From Lycium barbarum (Eukaryota > Streptophyta > Magnoliopsida > Solanales > Solanaceae): DNA of 64,000 nucleotides. Location: contig NC_083346.1 in assembly GCF_019175385.1 (NCBI RefSeq), positions 59,549,821 through 59,613,820 of the forward strand, read 5' to 3'. Positions 43,749 to 55,288 of the stretch are shown here, in pieces (within the stretch, counting starts at the first letter, position 1; every line of letters begins with the position of its first letter). The notes under the pieces are model-generated. The model was not told the DNA's origin. It searched no databases and worked only from the letters and a program-made list of their open reading frames with translations. The position numbers were made by a program, and so were the translations under genes.

Positions 43749-46684
43749 TGTCATAACCCAACAAGAGGGCCATGACGGGTACCCGGTACTAACTACCGAG
43801 CACCTCTTATCATCATATCTATCACTCAACTTGTGCAAACATAGTTCCCAACAGACTTGCGGTGAAAGGGTCACTAAATATCTTCACAAAACAAGAATAT
43901 ATACACAAGCTCTTGAGGTGTCAAAAGTGATATACAAAAATATACACTAAGGTGATCACGAGACATCTACTACCCACATACATACGTATCTACGAGCCTC
44001 TAACTTAAATACTAAACATCAAGACGGGACAGGATCCCGCCATGCCCCAAATATGTACATAAAAGAATATACCGATAAGCGGCATCTCTGGAGTAGTGGA
44101 GTACTTCTGCAAAGATGCTGACAAGGCTCTTAGGGATCTGTACCGTCTCCCTATCTAACTGCGGGTATGAACACAACGTCCACAAGAAAGGACGTCAGTA
44201 CGAGTAATGTACCTAGTATGTAAGGCATGAACAATAATATAATAAGACATATGGAACATAACATGAGATAAGGGAATAACCTGTACATCAGGATTCCTCT
44301 TAGGGCGGATACCATGCATGCATAGCTTTTAATAAAATCTTTCTCATACATAGATACATCATAATATTGTTGCAGAACGTGCAGCCTGACTTCTTCCCAT
44401 ATGTCCCGCGTCCCGGTATCCAGTGTCCAGGACGATATCATAATGTACCAACTGATCTGGTGGCTATGCGTCTATAACGCCTCGCCCTTTCTTTCCCATA
44501 ATCCCCATATATACATATACATATATACATAAATGTATTATAAAATACGTAGCATGCACGAGAGCCCAAAGAAAGCTATAACTCAATCGGAGTGACGTAA
44601 GGTCGGTAACCTCTGATTACATTATGGAATAATCATCATCGCGCTCTCTCACCTTGAAGGAACAATTATTGTGAGGTGAGGCTAACAACAATGAATAAAA
44701 TTGAGGAAGTCAAGAAAATAGCTCAATATTCTCATACCATCATTGATCTCATAACTTTAGACTTTTAAACATAAAATCATTATCACCATAAGCATCATAG
44801 AAATATTCTCATCTTTGGCATCATCGCTATCCCGTCGTTGTTGTCATAAGAACTTATGGAATCACAAATCTCTGATTTGGAAAATACGGACATTTTGGAA
44901 AACATTTATGGATTATCAAAAAGGGAGTCATACCTTGAATCATGAAATTTTAACTTTTAGAAACAATGAGGTTATGGAAACATTTATGGAATCATAACAT
45001 AGGAATCATGCCTTTCAAAAGAAAGGGACGAGCCATAACATACCTGAAATTTCACATTGCTATTTTTTCGCCTATTTACGGTCTCGCAATCTGCCTATAA
45101 GACCATTCATACTATGGTTAGGCTCACTGTTATATACTTATCCTAAACCGTCAAATTAAACCTCCTTAAAATCTGCCGAAATTCGGGCAGCAACTCCCCA
45201 GTTTATATGCCTAACCCGAATTCATGATTCAACAACTAACAATAACAACAACAATACCAACATCAATCATAATATTCTCAATACCAAATACTCCATAAAC
45301 ATCTCATATGGGGTTTATCCTATATTTCAACCAACAAAACCACTATACAGCCATATTGATAGTTCTATCTCCGTCAATAAACTAAAATTAACATTAATAA
45401 TAAGAGATTCCTACCTCTCTCCCAATAATATTGTTGTATCTTCACTTTTTCCCACCTTGAATTGAACCAACCACGTCACTATATGGTTTTGTAATCGCAT
45501 CTATACGTTGTCTTGACCGGAATTCGGGAATTATAGTTGGTTTAGGCTTAAAATTTGTCTTGGGGAGCTGGGGAGAGCTCTCCAGAATTTTGGAGAGTAT
45601 TAGGGGTGTTGGATGAGGAAATTAAGGGGGTAACCCCTTTTTATAACAGTCCAGGTTCTTCCTGAACTGACTTAAAATTTGTTCAGCGCGATCGCTCCCC
45701 CTTTGGACTCGTTCGCGCAGGCTTAACTTTTCTGCCTGCGCGTTTGTTCAGTAAAAAGGTCATAACTCTTGATACCGATATTGTATGAGGGCCCACGACC
45801 TATGGTTGGAAATCTAATTCAATTATCTACAACTTTCATTTTTGGAATGTTTCCAGATTCCAAACTTATAATGGCATTTTGGCCTCTTCAAGTTAGATCA
45901 TCCGAAAATGTATCCTCAAATCGTCCTTTTAGAGGGCTTATGCCCATATTTGGCTTAAGGGTCCTTCTTAAGACTTGCTCAAATTCCCATGTACTACTCA
46001 CATATCTCTCCATATGTCCTTTATAAAATCCCGGCGTGTGGGCCCCACCTTAACTTACGGTTACGAGGGCTATTCATCAAGTAACGTACTAACTGATTTA
46101 CACTATACAGTCTCCAAATGTCATACATATATTATTATTACACTCGTATAACATAACCTTCATCCCTAACCCGGGCCTTAAAATTGCTTAGTGCATTTGC
46201 GTCCCGTGGTGGTGCGTTCGCGCTGTGTTGGCCCTTGGCCTTCTACGTTTTCACGCCACTCCCTGGCGTGTTCGCACATACCATTTTCTTGGCTTGCCAG
46301 CCCAACTTGTAACGTCCATATCTCCTTACCCTGATATCCTATCGAGGAGCGGTTTGTTGCGTTGGAAACTAGACTTCCCAAAATTCACTTTAGAGTTTTG
46401 TTTCACTTCAAAACTCTTAATATACTAACAGATATTCTTTCTCCTAGTTAGACAAAAAATTTGGCACCAAACCTTGCCCAACTTTCCTTCAAAGCCTCAG
46501 AAGCTTAATCTCCTTAGTTCACTTGTTTTCCAATCCATCTATAACCTGTTTCGTGAACTCAAACTGTTATAATTATAAAACGAGCAACTATGATCTTGCA
46601 TATTCTCGTCAATAACTCTGATGTATGCAATTTAATAGCTAACACCTAACGAATCTCAACGTACAGAAACTACGGGGTGTAACA
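43749..46684 (-). mobile_element. Solo LTR, 2.9 kb
   Basis: It runs from TGTCATAACCCAACAAGAGG to ACTACGGGGTGTAACA. It contains CGGAGTGACGTAAGGTCGGTAACC (44589-44612), ATCTGCCGAAATTCGGGCAGC (45171-45191) and a GC-rich zone with GCGCGATCGC/CTGCGCG motifs (45688-45745, 46196-46275). Flanks are gccca (left) and acaca (right), similar but not identical, so the target duplication has probably mutated. No internal sequence remains. Confidence 0.8.
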
Positions 46685-46906
46685 ACACATGACCTGTGAA
46701 GAAGAGGTATATGTTTGGTTTTCTTGGTCAAAGCAAGTAAGCAAGCGGTTTTGTGAGTTGAGTTATTGAGGCTAGGGTGTTGTAATAAGGTGCTTGAATG
46801 GTTTTAAATATTTTTGGTATGACTAACTAAGAGAATACTCAAAAAGATGGTCCTCTCGAAAAGTATAGTTGTTTGCTCGGGGACAAGTAATGGTATAAGT
46901 GTGGGG
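46685..46906 (+). other. Athila-like 3' end with polypurine tract
   Basis: Noncoding sequence ends in ATAAGTGTGGGG (46895-46906), the characteristic plant Athila/Tat polypurine tract preceded by TCGGGGACAAG. The LTR starts on the next base. This shows that the scattered plus-strand pieces are the 3' end of one element. Confidence 0.75.
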
Positions 46907-47264
46907 TGTTGATGATAGGCTATAAACACGGATATTTAGCCTTATTTCACATTGTTATTGACTATACTTTAATTGTATTCGAGCTATAATGTAGTATTTT
47001 ACAATAATTATGTGTGTTTCTTGTGTAGGAGTTGTTTCAAATCAAACGAGTATCTTTGAAGCTTAAATTAAGGTTATGGGACTTCGAAGTCTGAGTAGAT
47101 GTTCAACAGAAAAATCGGGATCTAGTTGGGGTTTGAGGACAAGATATGAATGCTAAAAATTGAATAAAAATGACGACAACACGAGAAAGCTTTGCGCAAC
47201 GGATTGGGCCACACCTCAGGCCCAGCGCCTATGGGAGTTTTCTAAGCCAAAACCTGAAAATCAG
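46907..47264 (+). mobile_element. 3' LTR of the plus-strand Athila-like element, first piece
   Basis: It starts TGTTGATGATAGGCTATAAAC directly after the polypurine tract. It is split by a solo LTR with target duplication atcag and resumes at 49809. Confidence 0.75.
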
Positions 47265-49803
47265 TGTAACAACCAGCTAGGTCGTTATGTGTCTTTTGAC
47301 CATTTTATCCCTGTTGATCAATTCCCGATACTCCAAAGCGATGCTAGTGAAAACTAAAGGATTTAGAATGCTTAAAAGAAAGTACTTGACCAATAGTTGA
47401 CTTTTGGGTAAACGGACCTTTTTCAGATTTCTGTCGACTCTGTGAGGTCCGGAGGGATGATTATGACTTGGTGGGGTGGATGGTTCAGTTCCTGAGGCAT
47501 TAGGTTGCTTTTTGGGTACTTGGTTGGAAACTTGGTTTTATCTGTTTGGGGGTTGACTTGGTAAATTAGACCTCCATTGGGAATTTTGAGGCCACAGGTG
47601 AGTTCATAGCGTATGTTTATGTGTGTGTGCATATCTAGTTCTGTATGGGAGGCCTCAGATTGAAGTTAGGATTTCGAGAGAGACTTGTGAAAAACCAGAT
47701 TTTGCTGGATTTGGTGTGACCGCCATGGCTGGCACAGTGCTGCCATAGCAGTACTGCCGTAGCGGGGTTTTGACTGCCACAGCGGTGGAATGGACTTTCT
47801 TATTTCTGCCATGGTGGTTGCTTTGACCTACATAGTGGGGCCGCTATGGCGTAGTCCTTGGGGCCACGACAGAGGGTGGAGGGGATGGCCTTAAATGAGT
47901 TCTGCTATAGCGTAAATCCCGACTGCTATAGCAAGATCGCCATAGCGATCCTGGTGATCGCTGCTGCGGATCGACAGGACTAGAAACTCCTTTTATATTC
48001 CTAAGTTTGAACCTTTAGTCTAACACTTCTAAAACCTAATTCTAAGAGCTTGGGGAGGTGAATACTGAAGAGACTTGGTGGAATCATCTCTGAGGGTAGG
48101 TTCTAAACCTTTATCTTTCTTATCTACCATCCTTCCTTGAGTATCCATGGTGGTTTAAGGTTCTAGAGTGTTGGGTGTTGAGACTTCGATTCCTAATCAT
48201 GAAACCCTTAGTATAAATTGTTTATTGTTGATTAACTTACTGTTTTTGTCATCTAGAATTGCAGATTAACACCTTCTAGGATGGATTTGTTCTATAATTC
48301 AAGAAACTATTTATGAGACTTAGGGTTTCACCCAAATTTGGGGGTTTTGACTAAGTTATGAAATTGAAGGGTCTAAAGTGATTAGAAACCCATGAAATTG
48401 AGGATTATAATTGTTGGTACTAAGGGTAGGGTAATTTCACTTTTAATTTCTGATTTTACCCATACGATTCGTTAGGGGTATTTTGGGTATTCTTCCCCAA
48501 ATCGATTCTTCTTCCAATTAGATGGTCTATTACTTACTTAGCATTGCTACTGCTAGACTTTGAGCATTCCGAGGCATTACGTAAAGGGAAAGCTCGGGTG
48601 GAGTAGCTCGGGTTCTAGTTCTGCATTTGAGGAACGTTACGATTTACTTGAGTTAGACTTTGATTAGTCGATTGTATATATAGTAGAATTGAATGGAGAA
48701 AGCATGATTAGGCTTTTGGGCATGAAGTCTGGTTGGATATTACCAAGGTGATTATGTGGGATTGTCTCCATTACTTTATTTATGGAACCATGAGGTGTAC
48801 TTGTTGTGTTATTGGAAGGAAGGGGTTGATATATATACTCTCCGTGTTGATTGAGATAGCTTGTATGTTTTATGCTATTGTTGAGTTGATTTATCTGAGT
48901 CTTGTTATGACTCATAGCATTGTGACTTGTACTTCCTTGGCATTGATATTATTGATTGATCATGCGTACATGGGTGTGGTGCTTCACATTGGGTTCTCCA
49001 CATGAACCATATCTTAAGACTCAGCTTGGGTACCGACATTTATATATTTAAGGCACATTTGACAGGGGGTGAGATGTGGCCTAGTTATGGACTTGTGATC
49101 CGAGGTCAGTACCGGAGCTAGTGGTACATAGACACCATGGGTTCCCCGCGGGTCATGACTATCGTACGAACAAGGCCTTTAGCATGTGTCTACGGTTGAG
49201 ATACGTATCATTGGTTGCATTGCATTGGACATCATCTTATTCCAGTGATTCCTATTGATTGGTTGTTGTTGATGTGTCGTTATTCCTATCTATTTATCTT
49301 GCTGGTTTTACTAAGTATGCATGATATTAATCTTAGTCAGCCTATCATATCTACCGGTACATAGTGTTTACACTGATACTACCTTGCTGCACCCTTTTTG
49401 AGTGCAGATTGCATTCCGGAGTCCTTTTCTAGACCTCACATCTAGCCTATGGTTACTTCTTGACTAGATCCGAGGGTAAGCTCTAATCAATTCCATGCCG
49501 CCTGAAGATCTCTCTTATATGCGTCTATTCCATTTTCAGACATTATTGTTATATTCAAACACTTATGTATTTCTTAGCCATTATTTATGGTTATAGTCCT
49601 TGTATGATTATTTTCAGATTTAGGGGTTGTAACATGTAGTATTCCACATTATTTATTATCTATGGCATGACTTGGACATTTATTATAGATTTTGTTGTTC
49701 TTTAAGTTGTAATTGGTTAAATGAATAATTAATTGGTTAAGCGGATGGTTTTCCCACTAGGGGGGTTAGTGTGGGTGCCATAACAACGGGTTGGGTCATG
49801 ATA
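47265..49803 (+). mobile_element. Solo LTR of the G family, 2.5 kb
   Basis: It starts TGTAACAACCAGCTAGGTCG and ends GGGTTGGGTCATGATA, the normal ...GTGACA end being mutated. The 5 bp duplication atcag is at 47260-47264 and 49804-49808. It shares with the LTRs of G and H the block CACCATGGGTTCCCCGCGGGTCATGAC (49133-49159), the CGCTATAGCG-type array (47715-47965) and GAGTGCAGATTGCATTCCGGAGTCC (49401-49425). No internal region is present. Confidence 0.9.
47715..47965. repeat. Array of GCTATAGCG-type motifs
   Basis: Repeated short motifs include GCCATAGCAGT, GCCGTAGCGGGG, GCCACAGCGGTGG, GCTATAGCGTAA, GCTATAGCAAGATCGCCATAGCGATC and GATCGCTGCTGCGGATCG. They vary but keep the GC-x-x-TAGC core. It lies in the same relative place as the array at 37083-37215. 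Confidence 0.7.
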
Positions 49804-50790
49804 ATCAGGTTCAGAAATTTGTCATGGCCCCGACGCACAGGGCAGGGCAGCCCGTGTAGCGACAGTGATGTCGACTCCTATTTATTTGTTACAAGCTTTA
49901 AAAGGGTATTTCGGTCTTGGCCTATTTTTGGAAGGTTTAAATACCTATAACATACAGTTATTATGACATCTTTGGACGGCTACATTTGGAAGATGACTTA
50001 GAGTTTGAACGAATATTTTGCTACTTTCTACATTCGATTCAATACGAAAGTTTGGATCGAAAGTTGATTTTATGACTTCTAGTCTGCTTTCTTCTCCTAT
50101 TATGTTTACTTTTGCTATTATGGATTATTATATCTTAAGGTTTTTGAGGGACATGGTGTTTTAAGACTTATCTATGGATTAACTTCATGTCTTGCTTGAA
50201 TTCTCGTATGGAGTTTTGAATGTTATGCATATGTTTTCTTTATTTTAGTTTAATAGAAAGAGACCTACTTTATTGGATATTTATGCTAGTCTAATGTAGT
50301 TAAAGTACAATTCTTTTTAGTAATCGTAAGAGCTTATTCGAATTTTTCTTGAATCAAGATAGGAAGATATTTGAGAGAAGTTTTCCTTCAATTAAATCCA
50401 TTCCATAGTTCTTGCATATGTTCTTGAGTTTTAGATTAGTCTATTCTGGAGATATTTAGTTTATTCGAAAGAAGAGTTTGAGTATCACATGCTGTCGAAA
50501 GTCAACGAACCTTGAACAATTATTAATCCTGATTGTTTCTTTTGCACCAGTCTTGTCATTTGCCCTTACTTCTCCTGTTGATAGTAATCTTTGATCAATT
50601 TCTAAGTTTTTATCATTATTTTAGTTTAATCGTAAAATATGTTACTCGTGGTTTACACCACAAAACTCTAAAGATTTGATTTCCTGAATAATACTGAGCA
50701 AGATTTTGTTTGAGTTATTAATAACACCAATCTATGTGGAGACGATCTTACACTATATTATTTTTTATTAGCGAAGCGCTTGAGGACCAG
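49804..50790 (+). mobile_element. 3' LTR of the plus-strand Athila-like element, second piece
   Basis: This resumes after atcag and includes a TATA-like element TTTAAATACCTATAAC (49925-49943). It is AT-rich and ends near TGTGGAGACGATCTTACACT (50735-50754), a block commonly near the end of such LTRs. The exact end is uncertain; by about 50805 the sequence is a minus-strand gypsy RT. Confidence 0.55.
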
Positions 50791-50804
50791 TTCCTTTGAA
50801 TGTT

Positions 50805-51556
50805 ATGACTACTTCCTTATTCATCTATCGATAATCAATACACACAGGCATAGTCCCTTCCTTCTTCTTCACAAATAGCATAGGAGCACCCAAGGGGAAA
50901 AACTCGGTCTGATGAACCCCTGACTAAACATATCTGGTAATTGCTCCTTCAATCCCTTCAACTCCATTGGCACCATCCGATATGGTGGAATAGATATAGG
51001 ATTGGTGCCCTGCTCCAAATCAATGTAGAAATCGATATCGCGATAAGGTGGAATACCCAATAGGTCTATTGGAAAAAACCTCCGAAAACTCCCTCAGTAC
51101 CAGTACCGACTCAAGTGGAGGAGTATTAGCGCTAGTATCCCAAACATAAGCTTACTAAGCCAAACACCCCTTCTCAACCATCTGCTGAGCCTTACGAACA
51201 GATATAACTCTCTTTGATGTGTTAATAATAGAACCCTTCCACTCCAACCGAGGAGCTCCCGACATTGCTAACGTAACTGTCTTGACATAACAGTCCAAGA
51301 TCGCAAGATAAGGAGATAACTAATCTATATCTAGAATAACATCGAAATCTACCATGTCTAGAATCATCAAATCAGGCCAAGTATCATACCCCATCAAGGT
51401 AACAACATAGGATTGATAAACTCGATCCACCACTACAAAATCTCCAACATATGTAGAAACACTAACAGGATAATCAAGCGACGCACATAGCATATCTAGG
51501 CTCAAAGAAAAATAAGTAGACAGATAAGAGTTGGTAGAGCCTGTATCATAAACCAA
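50805..51556 (-). pseudogene. RT-protease fragment of a G-like chromovirus
   Basis: On the minus strand, 51320-51556 encodes the protease MVYDTGSTNSYLSTYFSLSL with DTGST at the active site, then [17 protein letters not shown]. After a region with stops, 50869-51060 gives [40 protein letters not shown] and [10 protein letters not shown], the entry of RT, and CIDYR-like sequence is near 50830. It resembles the protease-RT of element G ([13 protein letters not shown] is identical) and is a short relic without LTRs of its own. Confidence 0.8.
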
Positions 51557-52642
51557 CTAGTATTGGAATAATCACATAAGTAAGGTAAGTATATTTCCAT
51601 TAATAACTCAAGCAAGTCAATCCAAGGAGTTCAATTAATGATGTGATAGGAAAATGCAATGCAAGGACTTTCATCACCAGTATACACACGCTCCGTAATA
51701 TGAAATATGTGATTCATAGGGGACCCTTAAGATCCGTACACCAACCACAACCGTTTTCCATCGGGTTTTTAGCCAAATAGGCTTCCAATCTCAACACTTA
51801 GCCAATTCGGCTCACTTTACCTGTGGGGAGTCATGGCCGGCACCCGATGCCTTATTTGACCCCAAGCGTACCAATTGTAACTTGTATAACCTGAACATAC
51901 GGAACATTCTTGGCCGACTAGACAATTCTGTAACATAAGTATGCTATCTTAGGCCGACAAAGCCGTAAACTGAATAATCCATAGATGGAAACTACCTCAC
52001 TGAAATAGGATCACCCCAACATATATGTAACAACCTATGCGGACCGACAAGGACACAATGCATATCTACAAACAACAAAACCTAAAAAAAAATATATCCA
52101 AGGCCACCATGCTGACATACTATACGTACATGAAAAGTCTACAAGCCTCTATGAGAAACATAACTGTACTGCGGTTGGGTTGGGGCCCCGGCCTACCTAT
52201 TATGTCTGTATATACAAAAGGACTCCAACTCTGGACCTGGTAACTCCGGATGAAATAGAGCACAGGAATCCAGCTATTACTTGGCACCGTCAACTGTGGA
52301 GGTCGGTCTATTTGTCTTTGAGTACTTGCGGCCATGAAATACAGCACCCTCGACAAAAAAGACATTAGTACGAAATATATGTAAGGCAACTGAATAACTG
52401 AAATTGAACCGTTATACATGATATACTGAATGTAAACTGAGGAGTCAATGATAATCTTAAAACATATCTACCTGTCTCTATTTCATGTCATGAATGCAGT
52501 ACTGAAGATAAACTGTCCGGCCACATATGGGGTCCGGCCTGAGACTACTTCCTGACCAGATCCGAGGGTAAGCTCTTATGCATGCCATGCTACCTGAAGA
52601 TTTCTCTTAATTGATGTCTATTCTATTTCCAAACATTATTGT
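51557..52642. mobile_element. Mosaic of LTR fragments
   Basis: About 51557-51825 resembles the minus-strand G-family LTR (CATAGGGGACCCTTAAGATCCGTACACCA). About 51826-52545 resembles the 3' half of a minus-strand Tekay LTR (GTCATGGCCGGCACCCG, GGGGCCCCGGCCTACC, AAAAGACATTAGTACGAAATATATG). About 52546-52642 matches the plus-strand G-family sequence at 49450-49555 (GACCAGATCCGAGGGTAAGCTCT). The pieces change orientation, so this is rearranged debris. Boundaries are approximate. Confidence 0.5.
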
Positions 52643-54058
52643 TGATACGCTCAAATTACACCTTTTATAAGCGTAAAGTGGACGATGTCAAATATAGTAA
52701 CCAAACAAGGTTGGGGTTGAATTCCACAGGGAATATGGTGTGAAAAGGTTACTAAATTCGTAGAATGCTTAATTTTGGTCTATTGTCATAATGCGATGAT
52801 TTTGGTAAAAGTTGGTTTTTTATGACTAGTGGCTAACTAATTGCTTTGGATTGTAATATATGGTAAAAGAAATCAAGGTTGTGTCCCCTTTAGATAAGGT
52901 GTATGATCATGTGTATTGATCTTGATATACTTCTAATGGATCGTTATATGAATGCACTTAACCTCTATATGAATCTTTACTATTTCCCAATAAATAAAGA
53001 TTATATGTTTCTATGATTTTCCCTAATATAAGAAAGTGAATATTAAAGAATGGCTAATTATGCAAGATAAATTCTTCTTATTCCTAAGTGAATTTATTAA
53101 ACAAAGTTTGATAGCTTTAAGTTCTTGTTATTTATTCTTACCAAACCCTAATTGTTTTCCTAAACAAATCAAGGTTTATGGCTTTAATCAGTTTATAGCT
53201 TTAATCAATGTTTGCAACCATTAATTATGAATGAAGAATGAAGAATAAATAAACCCTAATAATATATTATGTGTATATCAATCACAAAACCAATCACAAA
53301 ACACCCATCATTGGGTTCACAACCCTAGTAAGGGAATTTAGCTACTCATGACAAAGAACAAGAAACAAGAAATTGAAGAATTTATAATTGCTTACTTTGG
53401 ATGGAAAAAGGAATTGATAATACTTGAATTGATGTTTTGAATCTCCATAGTAAAGAGAGTATTTAATGTTCTAAGCCAAAAGTCAAGAAAATAATAACCT
53501 GTCCGAAATAAAACCCTACATTGGACTATTTATAGGTTTTGAAACGTAAAAGTTACAGAATTACACTTTGGTCACCGACGACATAAAATATGGTCTGTAT
53601 TTCATATTACGGATCGTAAACTAGTTTACTGTTTTGTTTTCCTTCAACATCTTGGCAACTGCAACATCATGGATTACGGACCGTATTTTGATTTATGGTC
53701 CGTATTCTGCTTGATCGTATTTCACTTTTTAAAACTTCAACTTTCTGCCAAGTGTCTAAATGCTAAATACGCTTTGAAATACGGTCCGTAAAAGTTGTTC
53801 ATATTTTACCATCTTCTCAACATGCTTTTCTGGTTCTGCTTATCTTTAATTACGCCTATGGAATATGGCCTGTTTTTGAGAATACGGCCAATATTTTGTC
53901 ACCAACGCCAAATTCTGCACTTTAATAGTTTTCATTCCAAAATTGCTCCATTACCTGAGAAATATTAAAAACACATTAAATTGCCACTAACTTGCTTAAA
54001 AACTAGTAAAACTTCTCATAAAAAGGCCTTAGATGTGCCACAATTTCCCCGCACATCA
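52643..54058 (-). mobile_element. 3' LTR of a Tat/Athila-type element
   Basis: The plus-strand ends are TGATACGCTCAAATTACACC and CCCCGCACATCA, giving TGAT...ATCA termini, and the right end adjoins a PPT, so the element reads on the minus strand. It holds the block GTAACCAAACAAGGTTGGGG (52699-52718) and a cluster of TACGGNCCGTA-type palindromes (53590-53880). No coding sequence is visible apart from chance frames. Confidence 0.65.
53590..53880. repeat. Cluster of TACGGNCCGTA-like palindromes
   Basis: Motifs include TTACGGATCGTAAA, ATTACGGACCGTATTTT, TTTATGGTCCGTATTC, AATACGGTCCGTAAAA and AATACGGCC. They are the same type as those at 29840-30090 in an unrelated LTR. Confidence 0.7.
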
Positions 54059-55283
54059 CCATCCCGAACTTAAATTCTTTGCTTGTCCTCAAGCAAGTCA
54101 TGCAACACAACGACTCGATCTAACATCTAGATATAACAGAGTACTAATGGCTACAACGGTTTTAACTACAAACTACGGGCATGCATGTTTATTACAAATA
54201 ATCACTTCAACTTGCAAAATTAGACCACAACTCATACTCAGGCTACAACTCACAGTGAATTTTCAATGCATGTCATAACATTACTAGAAGCACCAATATA
54301 CACACAAATGTTGCTTTTTTGAGAATGCTCATAGTTTCATCTGAATGCCCTCACATAGACCAAAGAATGTCCTTCACACATATGTACAACACAATAGGGA
54401 CTATGAAAAAGGAGAAGAGAAGTCACTCACTCTCACAAAGAAATTTACAGATTGCACTTACACATACCATAGGCTTGCCCTCGTTTTCAATATTCTCATC
54501 TTCGGACATCTTTGTTATGATCACTCTAGGACTTTGTAGGTTTGTAATGTAGGCTTCGGGACGGGTAGGATACATATTTGGTCAATAGTGGCTCGCCCTC
54601 CTTGAACACTGCACTTTTTTTAAAAAAAAATTATTCACCCTTCTTACTTCGCTTCTTTACATTATCCTGTAAGGTCGGTGTGACTTTATTGGACTAACAC
54701 TAATAAAATCTTTTTTTTTTCTATTTTTTTTTCTTTTTAGATTTTCCTTATTTTTTTTCCTTCTCAACCCTATGCTTATCAACACTGAACCCTACACCAT
54801 ATAACTTCGCTTCCATCCCCAACTTAGGCTTTCAGCCTCATTCTCCACAGAATTCACCCAACAACCCCCAACTTATTCGTTTTTCACATTCATAATATCA
54901 AGGAGGGATTTTGGTGCAAAACATGAGATTATTCAAAGAAAGGGTAAAGGCTCGTTAATGGCTAGTCAAAGAAAATTGGTCACATAGGCTCAAAATGGGT
55001 AACTAGGGATCATTGCTCATTCATGTATGGACAAAAGTGTTTAGAAAGGGTTTCCAATTAAACAAAGATAGCCTATGATCATTTCACAACCAGCACATCC
55101 TTAGAATGCAAACACGACTACTTGGGCAAGTTCTAGATTGCAAGCACAATAAGAGAACAAAACTAAAACTCACAACACACAATGGCAACGAAATTCAGCT
55201 TAACACAACATCCCAAGCAATCATTTGGCGTACTTAATATTCTCATAATTATCATGTCATGAAAAGAACCAATCCCGTCAATT
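54059..55283 (-). other. PPT and 3' untranslated region of the Tat/Athila-type element
   Basis: The minus strand ends TTTAAGTTCGGGATGG against the LTR start (PPT, 54059-54074), preceded by TTGCTTGAGGACAAGCAAAG (54079-54098), a typical upstream block. The rest is noncoding, with long T-rich runs on the plus strand (54600-54770). No pol trace is seen. E2 is inserted at its right edge and the interrupted sequence continues at 63956. Confidence 0.6.
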
Positions 55284-55288
55284 CATAC
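55284..55288 (+). repeat. Target site duplication of E2, left copy
   Basis: catac, repeated exactly at 63951-63955. Confidence 0.9.

Noticed and set aside
54600..54770. T-rich stretch as a possible terminator or scaffold attachment region
   Set aside because: T-rich noncoding sequence is usual in the 3' region of Tat/Athila-type elements, and no further signal supports a separate function.
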